DNA of 64,000 bases from Marinobacter salexigens (GTDB lineage Bacteria > Pseudomonadota > Gammaproteobacteria > Pseudomonadales > Oleiphilaceae): contig NZ_JAHKPV010000001.1 of the NCBI RefSeq assembly GCF_018860765.1, positions 1,105,594-1,169,593 on the forward strand, in the 5' to 3' direction. Shown piece after piece: positions 47,538 to 54,693 of this stretch. The notes beneath the pieces were generated by a model. The model was given only the letters and a program-made list of their open reading frames with translations. It had not been told where the DNA came from and did not search any database. Numbering within the stretch: the first letter of the stretch is position 1; each line of letters opens with the position of its first letter. Both the position numbers and the translations under genes were made by a program.

Positions 47538-48116
47538 ATGACGGTACAAACAGAACAAGCCATCAGCCGTTTCCCGGTGCCAGAACTGGACGCCATGCCT
47601 GAGGATATCCGTAACCGGATTCTGGCAGTGCAGGAAAAATCAGGCTTTATCCCCAATGTTTTTCTGGTACTTGCTCATCGGCCAGCCGAGTTCCGGGCTT
47701 TCTTCGATTATCACGATGCCCTGATGGAAAAAGACAGCAATCTCACCAAGGGTGAGCGCGAAATGATCGTGGTGGCCACAAGCAATCTGAACCAGTGCCA
47801 ATATTGCGTGGTGGCTCATGGTGCGATTTTGCGGATTCGGGAGAAGAACCCGTTGATTGCGGATCAGGTGGCGGTTAACTACCGCAAGGCGGATATAAGT
47901 GACCGCCAGAAAGCGATGCTGGATTTTGCCGTCAAGGTCTCCCGGCGAGCCGAGGAAGTCGGTGATGAGGACTTCGCAGTACTGCATCACCATGGCTTTA
48001 CCGACGAAGACATATGGGATATTTCGGGGGTTGCGTCGTTTTTCGGGCTATCCAACCGAATGGCGAATGTGACAAGCATGCGCCCGAATGCGGAGTTTTA
48101 CGCATTGGGTCGCTAA
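47538..48116 (+). CDS. Peroxidase-related enzyme (AhpD/carboxymuconolactone decarboxylase-like)
   Basis: 192 residues. The AhpD-type redox motif CQYCVVAH (Cys87, Cys90, His94) follows GEREMIVVATSNLN, and the helical bundle matches the uncharacterised peroxidase-related group. It may be a thiol-dependent peroxidase or another dithiol enzyme. Its inclusion in the acuR-acuI transcript suggests protection from electrophiles or peroxides, which is inference. Confidence 0.85.
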   Translation: MTVQTEQAISRFPVPELDAMPEDIRNRILAVQEKSGFIPNVFLVLAHRPAEFRAFFDYHDALMEKDSNLTKGEREMIVVATSNLNQCQYCVVAHGAILRIREKNPLIADQVAVNYRKADISDRQKAMLDFAVKVSRRAEEVGDEDFAVLHHHGFTDEDIWDISGVASFFGLSNRMANVTSMRPNAEFYALGR

Positions 48117-48194
48117 GCCTGACCTGAGAGCCTCCTGACGAGCTACACTTATCCTGAACCGTTTGGTGATGATAATGCAGAGCAGGAGGCGGCA

Positions 48195-48336
48195 GTGAGT
48201 GATTATCGAATAGAAACCGACAGCCTGGGCGACGTACAAGTGCCTGTCGGCGCGCTTTGGGGTGCCCACACTTAGCGCGCAATCAACAACTTCCCGGTCA
48301 GTGGCCAGCCCATGCACATGCGTGGGCCTTTCATTG
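48195..48336 (+). pseudogene. Truncated second fumarase C gene with in-frame stop
   Basis: A GTG preceded by GCAGGAGGC opens SDYRIETDSLGDVQVPVGAL then WGAHT and a TAG at 48273. Reading through the stop continues RAINNFPVSGQPMHMRGPFI. Both parts match the first 40 or so residues of class II fumarase, and the DNA is clearly similar to the intact fumC at 56430, including its ribosome-binding region, but with many differences. So it is a divergent paralogue reduced to its 5' end, not a recent copy. It accounts for the main content of the gene-free stretch 48117-48463. Confidence 0.88.
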
Positions 48337-48366
48337 ATTTGACCTCCCTTTTTTGAAGCCCTCCGC

Positions 48367-48381
48367 GTAAGACTTTCTTAC
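48367..48381. promoter_or_regulatory. Short inverted repeat upstream of the CotH operon
   Basis: GTAAGACTTTCTTAC: 6-bp arms around 3 bp, about 83 bp before the cotH-like start, in a region that must hold the operon's promoter. No confident -35/-10 pair. Confidence 0.3.
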
Positions 48382-48463
48382 AGACAATAATGCCCCTCCC
48401 CGGAATACTGCTCTCAATCGGTTTTACAGCCGGTCTGGTTTCAAGCATCTGCGGGAGTAACGG

Positions 48464-50251
48464 ATGAAAACAAAAATCAATGAGTACGGCAGTGGCCGAA
48501 TAACAGTCAAGCTTGGGGCGCTAGCCATGCTGTTGCCGCTTTTTGCTGCGTGTGGTGGTGATGGTTCCACAGAGGTGTCTGATCCGGGAGATTTGGAGGC
48601 TCCGAGAGAGTCTGTGAATTTGGGGGGTGAGGGTGATCTGTACGCACCCAACCGGCTGTTGGAGGTTAGCGTCTCCATGGATGCAAGCGAGTTTAACCAG
48701 CTTCGCTCGGAAGGCAGAACACTGGCTAGCACCGCGCGCGAGTGCCTAACGGACTACGAGTACAGCGAGTTTACAGCCAGCGTTACCATTGATGGCGTTG
48801 CCATGGAGGACGTGGTAGTCCGCAAGAAAGGTTACATAGGGTCGCTGAGCCCCAGTACCCCCTCTCTCAAGCTGGATTTCAATGATTTATGGGACGGCAG
48901 AACCTACCAGAACAGCAAAGGGATAACCCTGAACAACAATCGTCAGGATCCGTCTAACGCGCGCCAGTGCTTGGCCTATGAGCAGTTTCGGCAAGCAGGC
49001 ATTGCCGCTCCGCGATGTAACTACGCCAGAGTTCGCGTGAATGGCGAGGACCTTGGCATCTTCACCAATGTAGAGCCCATCAAAAAACCGTTTCTCGCCC
49101 GTGCATTCGGTGATGATGAAGGTAATCAATACGAAGCACAAACAGCGGACTTTGGCACTTGGTTGAGCCAGAGGTTCGAGAAAAAAACCAATGAGAGAGA
49201 AAACGACCGCAGTGATTTGCAATCGGTTACCGATGCGCTGGCATTGCCCGATGATCAATTGATGAATGTGCTCCCACAACTTGTAGATGTAGACGAGTTC
49301 ATTCGCTTTTGGGCCGTTGAGACTTTAGTTGGCGCGTGGGACTCCGCCACCGGCAACGCTAATAACTTTCATATTTATCGTGCTCCTGATACCGGCCGGT
49401 TCCATTTTATTCCCTGGGGTGCTGACACGGCTTTCCGCGGAGAGCATCCGCTCAAACCTGATACAGGCGTGTTATACCGAAACTTTTCTCTAGCCGACCG
49501 CCTGTTCAATATTCCGCAATACCGAGCCCAATACCAAGCTGAGTTAGAGGGCTTGTTGGCCACTCAATGGAACGAAAGCCAGCTGTTGCAGAATCTTGAG
49601 CAGATTCGTGAACTGACGGGTACCTCTGAAGCCGGCGTGGCCAGCCTCAAAGCTTTTATTGAAGGTAAAGGCACACCCACTGACCCTGACTACCGCTTGC
49701 CGCGTAGAGCGGCTCTAGAGCAGGCGTTGACGGCAGAGACAGCCTCCGGCTCGGTATACCGCCTCGCAGATGTCCAGCCAGATTGCAGCGCACCTGTTAC
49801 CACCCCATTAACCGGCAGTGTGTCTGCCGTGAACGGCACCGATAGCGGGTCCTTTAGCTTTACGTTGCCAGATGGACGGCCGGTAGATGCCAGCCTAACG
49901 TTCGCAGCTTTTGAGGTGGATAGTTTGGTGTACTCAATTGACACCGAATCGTCTCCAGAAGTGGTCAGCCTGCTGATGATTGGTGTGGATGCGAGCAACA
50001 GCTTTAAGCCTTACGTTCTGCAACTGTTCATCGAAGCACCGGACTATGTGCCCGGCACCCATGAATTTCACGGCTTTGCCACCAATGCTTTGTTGTTCGA
50101 GGTAGATGAAAGCCTGCCGGGTGATGTGCGAACGTTGGCACTTGGTGCGACGGGCAGCGTGATTCTTACCAGTGTAGGCACAGGATCCAGCGCGGGCGAT
50201 GTGGAGCTGACTCTGGATGCCATTCTCGAATACGGGCCTGATGTGCAATGA
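48464..50251 (+). CDS. CotH-kinase-family lipoprotein
   Basis: 595 residues. Lipoprotein signal peptide with lipobox FAAC (Cys30). CotH-kinase core about 65-400: GITLNNNRQDPSNARQCLAY near 153-172, GEDLGIFTNVEPIKKPFLAR near 194-213, the AWDSATGNANNFHIYR segment near 291-306 and the putative metal site PWGAD at 317-321, where the usual WDxD reads WGAD. A C-terminal, Thr/Ser-rich, beta-type region (about 430-595) is unrecognised. CotH proteins are atypical protein kinases found in spores and effectors; here it would face the periplasm or surface. GGGAG precedes the ATG. It overlaps the VTC gene by 4 bp. Confidence 0.88.
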   Translation: MKTKINEYGSGRITVKLGALAMLLPLFAACGGDGSTEVSDPGDLEAPRESVNLGGEGDLYAPNRLLEVSVSMDASEFNQLRSEGRTLASTARECLTDYEYSEFTASVTIDGVAMEDVVVRKKGYIGSLSPSTPSLKLDFNDLWDGRTYQNSKGITLNNNRQDPSNARQCLAYEQFRQAGIAAPRCNYARVRVNGEDLGIFTNVEPIKKPFLARAFGDDEGNQYEAQTADFGTWLSQRFEKKTNERENDRSDLQSVTDALALPDDQLMNVLPQLVDVDEFIRFWAVETLVGAWDSATGNANNFHIYRAPDTGRFHFIPWGADTAFRGEHPLKPDTGVLYRNFSLADRLFNIPQYRAQYQAELEGLLATQWNESQLLQNLEQIRELTGTSEAGVASLKAFIEGKGTPTDPDYRLPRRAALEQALTAETASGSVYRLADVQPDCSAPVTTPLTGSVSAVNGTDSGSFSFTLPDGRPVDASLTFAAFEVDSLVYSIDTESSPEVVSLLMIGVDASNSFKPYVLQLFIEAPDYVPGTHEFHGFATNALLFEVDESLPGDVRTLALGATGSVILTSVGTGSSAGDVELTLDAILEYGPDVQ

Positions 50252-51006
50252 ATATGGCCGTTCTTAGCCCCTTGGCCAGCTTTTGTGGGCATGGTCTGAC
50301 TGATCAGGCGCGGGTTGCCTTGATGAGTCGAGTCGATTCCAAGTTTGTGGTGCGGCCCGAGCTGTTGAATGCTTGCCTGTCTACTCTTGGCGACGCGTAC
50401 ACGGTTCTGGATATGGGCGGGTGTCGGCGCTTTGGCTACGACACCCTGTACTTTGACAGTCCCGACCGGCGTCTGTTTTTGGATCACCACAACGGCAAAC
50501 TTAACCGGTTCAAGATTCGGTTACGGCACTACCGACATGGTGAAATCATGTTTTTTGAGGTCAAGAAAAAAACCAACCGGCAGCGCACTGTGAAAACCCG
50601 GATGCCGGTAACGTTTGATTCCTTTGTGGATGGTTCCACCGCAAAGTTTCTGAAAGAGCAATCAGGCCTGCCGGCAGCAGGGATGCAGCCGGCTCTTTTT
50701 GTCTCCTATCAACGGACAACGCTGATTGACCCGCAGGGCGCCGAGCGTATCACTCTGGATACCCAGCTTGCTTTTCATTCTCCCGACCGGCAACGCTCCG
50801 TAGAGCTGCCGGGCGTGGCGATTGTAGAAGTAAAGCATGAGCGCCACTCGGGTTTTTCACCCATGTTGCAAGCCTTGGCCAGACTGGGCGCGCGCTCCGT
50901 GCCCTTTAGTAAATACTGTGTGGGCAGCAGCCTACTCTTTGAGCCTTACCTGAAAACCAACCGTTTTAAACCGTTGTTAAGGAGTCTGTATGGAATCCGC
51001 AGTTGA
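50248..51006 (+). CDS. VTC-domain protein (polyphosphate polymerase fold)
   Basis: 252 residues forming a single CYTH/VTC tunnel domain. The expected tunnel residues are in order: Lys32 (SKFVV), Lys89/Arg91/Arg93 (KIRLRHY), Glu104 and Lys106 (FEVKKKT), Arg156 (SYQRTTL), Glu194/Lys196 (VEVKHE) and Lys222 (SKYCVG). VTC4 in yeast makes polyphosphate from ATP with this set. It has no membrane segment and should be cytosolic. It overlaps the CotH gene by 4 bp and DUF4956 by 17 bp, so translation is coupled. Confidence 0.85.
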   Translation: MNMAVLSPLASFCGHGLTDQARVALMSRVDSKFVVRPELLNACLSTLGDAYTVLDMGGCRRFGYDTLYFDSPDRRLFLDHHNGKLNRFKIRLRHYRHGEIMFFEVKKKTNRQRTVKTRMPVTFDSFVDGSTAKFLKEQSGLPAAGMQPALFVSYQRTTLIDPQGAERITLDTQLAFHSPDRQRSVELPGVAIVEVKHERHSGFSPMLQALARLGARSVPFSKYCVGSSLLFEPYLKTNRFKPLLRSLYGIRS

Positions 51007-51571
51007 TCTCCATTTTCTTATTCGGCTAATTATAAATACCGCCTCTGTTTTTATTCTTATTCGCTGCTACTACGCGTTTTCTCGCCACAGGGAGAATGCA
51101 GCCTCGTTCATTCTCTTCGGAGTTGGTGTCTTTTTAGTAACGTCATTGCTGCACTCGGTTACTGTCACTATGGGATTCGCGTTCGGACTGTTCGCAGTGT
51201 TTTCTATGTTGCGATACCGAACTGAAGCTCTTGGTATCAAAGAGATGACCTACCTATTTCTAGTGATCGCCATGGCACTGCTGGCGGCAGTGGGTAGCAT
51301 GCAACACTACGAACTCGCGGGGTTGAACCTTCTAGTTATTGCTTTGGCCTTGGTTCTTGAAACCCGAGTGATACTGCCTCGACATGGAGAAAAAGAGGTC
51401 GAGTACGAGCTCATCGAGAACGTACACGCCCGGCAGCAGGATGTGTTGATTGCAGATCTGCGCCAACGAACCGGCCTAGATGTGTTTCGAGTTGATGTGG
51501 TGTCTATCAGTTACTTGCGCGATACCGCCATGCTTCGGATGCACTTCCGTCTGGACGGACACCATGCGTGA
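50990..51571 (+). CDS. DUF4956 membrane protein
   Basis: 193 residues with four hydrophobic helices in the first 125 residues, the family motif FGLFAVFSMLRYRTE near 66-80 at the cytosolic side, and a soluble C-terminal domain. DUF4956 proteins regularly accompany VTC-domain genes in bacteria; their role, perhaps membrane anchoring or polymer transfer, is unknown. The start lies 17 bp inside the VTC gene, the stop 8 bp inside the porin gene. Confidence 0.85.
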   Translation: MESAVDLHFLIRLIINTASVFILIRCYYAFSRHRENAASFILFGVGVFLVTSLLHSVTVTMGFAFGLFAVFSMLRYRTEALGIKEMTYLFLVIAMALLAAVGSMQHYELAGLNLLVIALALVLETRVILPRHGEKEVEYELIENVHARQQDVLIADLRQRTGLDVFRVDVVSISYLRDTAMLRMHFRLDGHHA

Positions 51572-52688
51572 TCAAGTTCGTTGGGCTGGTTTGGTCGCGT
51601 GGCTGACGCTACTTTTTCTTCTGCAACCGCTGATGCTGCAGGCTGAGCCACTTGAGCTGGACTTTAGTGGATATATTGCGGCGGGTGTTGATCACTATGG
51701 CGCTTTCTACGATGAGAAGGGCGAGCCTCACACCACTCATGGCGTGCTGCGGAATGCCAAGCTGGAGCTTGAGCTGGACTGGGGACGGTTTTGGTCGGCG
51801 GAAATCGATGGTAGCTATGAAGTTCGTGATGACAAACGCGAAGCCGAGCTGGGTGACGCCTATGTACAGTATGAGACTAGCGATCGCTACAAAATTACAC
51901 TCGGGCGGTTCAAAGAGCCCTTCGGTTTTGAACGCTTAAGCAGCTACTCCACCATTAATACAAGTGAGCGTTCGCTCGTGACTTCGGCTTTTGCGCCGGG
52001 CCGTTCGCAAGGTTTGACGGTAGGACGGTTTAGAAAATCCACTACCTGGGTTTTGGGCGTATTTACGAACGAACCAGAGGGCGAATCAACCCGGGCTGTG
52101 ACAGGGCGCTATACTCTTGCTCCTATTCGAGCCGATGGGCGCGTACTGCATCTTGGCATTGCGGCATCCTGGCGTGATTTGGGAGATGAACGATTTCAGA
52201 TTAAAGAAAGAGGCGAGGTATTCAGTGCCGACAATGTTATTCGTAGCCCGCGCTTCGATGCCCGGGAAGGCACCTTGCTTGGGCTGGAAGGTGCATGGTT
52301 GTCGGGCCGGTTATCGTTGGTAGCCGAGGCTATGGCGCAGCAGGTGACGCGCGTGAATGGAGAGCATTGGTGGTTCACCGGGGCCTACGTGCAAGCAGGC
52401 GTTTTTCTCACCAACGACCACCGGCGCTATAAGCGTGGCGAATTCAAGCGGCCTGAACCGACAAGCCGGGCGGGGGCCATTGAATTGGTAGCCCGCTACA
52501 GCGCTATCGACCTGCAGGATCAAAAGCTGGGTGCACAGGCAGAAGTTGCTCTGCTTGGTGCGAACTATTATTGGGATGACCGGCTACAGCTTCGACTGAA
52601 CTGGCTAATGCCTGGAATAGAAGGCAACGTTTTGACGCCAGAGCCAGAGGGTAACGCACTCACATTTAGAGTGCTCTTTCGATACTAG
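51564..52688 (+). CDS. Phosphate-selective-type (OprO/OprP-like) outer-membrane porin
   Basis: 374 residues from the ATG at 51564. A signal peptide with a cleavage site after LMLQA is followed by amphipathic beta strands, with the family-type segment ITLGRFKEPFGFERLSSYST near 110-129 and terminal aromatic FRY, a beta-barrel end. Members import anions, often phosphate or polyphosphate. It is the last gene of the four-gene operon. Its TAG overlaps the convergent kinase stop (CTAG), leaving no terminator between. Confidence 0.82.
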   Translation: MRDQVRWAGLVAWLTLLFLLQPLMLQAEPLELDFSGYIAAGVDHYGAFYDEKGEPHTTHGVLRNAKLELELDWGRFWSAEIDGSYEVRDDKREAELGDAYVQYETSDRYKITLGRFKEPFGFERLSSYSTINTSERSLVTSAFAPGRSQGLTVGRFRKSTTWVLGVFTNEPEGESTRAVTGRYTLAPIRADGRVLHLGIAASWRDLGDERFQIKERGEVFSADNVIRSPRFDAREGTLLGLEGAWLSGRLSLVAEAMAQQVTRVNGEHWWFTGAYVQAGVFLTNDHRRYKRGEFKRPEPTSRAGAIELVARYSAIDLQDQKLGAQAEVALLGANYYWDDRLQLRLNWLMPGIEGNVLTPEPEGNALTFRVLFRY

Positions 52689-54049
52689 GTTGTAGGTGTG
52701 GGCAGCTTAAGAACAACCTGAGTCCACTCACCCAGCTCGCTGCGAATATCCATATGGCCTTGGTGGTGGCGGATGATGGTCTGACAGATGCTGAGCCCGA
52801 GGCCTAAATTGTCCGGTGTTTTGCTGGTGGAGTAGAAGGGGTCGGTCAGCCGTTTAATGTCCTCCGGAGCTATGCCATGACCGTTGTCTTGGATAGATAC
52901 CTCTAAGCTGCCGTTTTCGGAAACAGCCCGAATATCGATACGTTTTGATGTTTGGCTTTTTTCTTTCCCCAGTGCCGACGTGGCATTCAAAAGCAAGTTA
53001 ACAAAAACTTGAGTCAGCGCGGATGGATAACACGCCACGGAAACGTTGGCCGGAATAGATAGACGCACATCCGTGCCGCGGAGCTGGTGTTTGCAGAAGC
53101 GCAATGCTGTTTCAACAAGGGAGCCCACGTCGGCTTTCTCGATGCTGTGATCCGGCTCTGGCCGTGAGAATTCGATCAGATCCGACACTATGTCGGAGAT
53201 GCGTTTTTGGTGGAGTGTCGCGTCATCTAATGCCTCTGACAGCTCACTGTCGCGATTTATGGATCTGGCGTAGTCCACTGCCTGGCTGGCGCAATTCAGA
53301 GGGTTCATGATTTCGTGCAGAAGGCCTTTGGCCATATGGCTTAGGGCTTGATGTTTTTGTTCTAGGGCTAAGCGGTCTTCTGTGGCCTCCAAAGTGTATA
53401 GCGTTCGTGACAATGCGCGGTTTCGATCCTTCAGTAAAAATTGCAGCGCTAGCAAATTTCGTAAAAACATACGGAAAAAATAGGCGGATATCGGTGCAAT
53501 GAGTATGCACATGAGAACCAGCCAGTTAGTTAGAGTGGCGGTTATTGCGCTTCCGAAGCTGGCGGCTGGAACGGCCAATGCTGTAGCGGTGGCCAACAGG
53601 ATCAGGTTAATCAGTAGAATGGTGATTGTATGAGCCATCGAGAGGGTGATGATTCCGACGGAACTCATGAACAGAAGTAACCCTACAATCGGTGCCAGCG
53701 TGGCTCCCGAGAGGATATAGCCCAGATAGCTGAACAGCGCCATGTGAAAAAAGACCAGATACACAATTAGAGGCGACATCCGCCTTAGTCGGGTAAAGCG
53801 ATGGGCGGCAATCAATACCGCAAGTACAGCGGTGTAGAACAGGTGAGTGCCGGTGACCCCTGGTTCTGCTGGAGACAATGCGAGCCCTAACAAGAAGATG
53901 AGGGTTCCAATGAACGTAATGCCCAGAGACACATCAGCAAAGACCGGCAACACTAGGAATCGCGACTGACTGCGGTAGAAGCGTTCGTAGCGTTGTTGTT
54001 GAACTACCGACAACTGACGAACCTGATCTATGCCAGAGAGCAGCGTCAT
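52685..54049 (-). CDS. Sensor histidine kinase, multi-pass membrane
   Basis: 454 residues: about six transmembrane helices (residues 35-195) without a large periplasmic domain, a coiled linker, then HisKA with phospho-acceptor His245 in GLLHEIMNPLN. The HATPase has N box NLLLNATSAL (351-360), G1 DNGHGIA (388-394) and G2 LGLGLS near 415. It probably senses a membrane-linked or intracellular signal. The third gene of a response-regulator/regulator/kinase operon with stop-start overlaps. Convergent with the CotH-VTC-porin operon. Confidence 0.9.
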   Translation of the reverse strand: MTLLSGIDQVRQLSVVQQQRYERFYRSQSRFLVLPVFADVSLGITFIGTLIFLLGLALSPAEPGVTGTHLFYTAVLAVLIAAHRFTRLRRMSPLIVYLVFFHMALFSYLGYILSGATLAPIVGLLLFMSSVGIITLSMAHTITILLINLILLATATALAVPAASFGSAITATLTNWLVLMCILIAPISAYFFRMFLRNLLALQFLLKDRNRALSRTLYTLEATEDRLALEQKHQALSHMAKGLLHEIMNPLNCASQAVDYARSINRDSELSEALDDATLHQKRISDIVSDLIEFSRPEPDHSIEKADVGSLVETALRFCKHQLRGTDVRLSIPANVSVACYPSALTQVFVNLLLNATSALGKEKSQTSKRIDIRAVSENGSLEVSIQDNGHGIAPEDIKRLTDPFYSTSKTPDNLGLGLSICQTIIRHHQGHMDIRSELGEWTQVVLKLPTPTT

Positions 54050-54693
54050 GCGGCGGCTCCGTTATGGTGACGCTTCATGAACAAGATTAGCTCCGGCAAT
54101 CGTTCGAACCCGAGTTTGATGAAAATTCTATCTTTGTAGGAGTGAACCGTCTTGCAGGAGACGCCTAACTGCGCGGCGATTTCTTTAATCGGCGTACGGC
54201 TCGCTATCATCTGTGCGACCTCCCGTTCCCGGCCAGACAGCGCATGATAAGCATTAACCAGCCCTTGCGAAGGTGTGTCTGGCTTGTTCCAAGCGCCCAC
54301 ATACACTTGCCCGTTGCGGATACAGAACAGAGTTTTAACGAGATCTTGGATGGGCTGGTGTTTCGACACGACAGCCTTGATACCTGCCTCCAGATAAATC
54401 CCTAGCCGGCTTGCGCTAACAGGGGTATCAGAAATGAGCAGAATTGAGAGAGTAGGGTGCATGCTGAGAGCGTTCTCGGCAATGGTTAAGCCATCGTTAT
54501 CCAACAAGTTTTCTTCAATGATTAAGACCCCGGGCTTGGCTGATTCAAGCCGGTTCAGTGTGTCTATTCCGGATTCAGATTCGCCTACCAGATCAATATC
54601 GCTGTGCAGTAGTAGCTGGAACAATAAGCTGTCCCGGAACAGGCGTTGGCCAATGGTCACGTAGAGTCGCAGTTTGCGATTGCTCTGCGACAT
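54046..54693 (-). CDS. LuxR/NarL-type regulator with degenerate receiver domain
   Basis: 215 residues. The N-terminal receiver-like domain (1-125) lost the acidic pair (YVTIGQR instead of VDDH-type) and has Glu60 in the phospho-acceptor place (LIIEENLLDNDG); Lys111 is retained. The C-terminal GerE helix-turn-helix (LSGREREVAQMIASRTPIKE through VSCKTVHSYKDRIF) is intact. It should bind DNA without ordinary phosphorylation, or act as if permanently on. It overlaps kinase and upstream regulator genes by 4 and 1 bp. Confidence 0.88.
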   Translation of the reverse strand: MSQSNRKLRLYVTIGQRLFRDSLLFQLLLHSDIDLVGESESGIDTLNRLESAKPGVLIIEENLLDNDGLTIAENALSMHPTLSILLISDTPVSASRLGIYLEAGIKAVVSKHQPIQDLVKTLFCIRNGQVYVGAWNKPDTPSQGLVNAYHALSGREREVAQMIASRTPIKEIAAQLGVSCKTVHSYKDRIFIKLGFERLPELILFMKRHHNGAAA

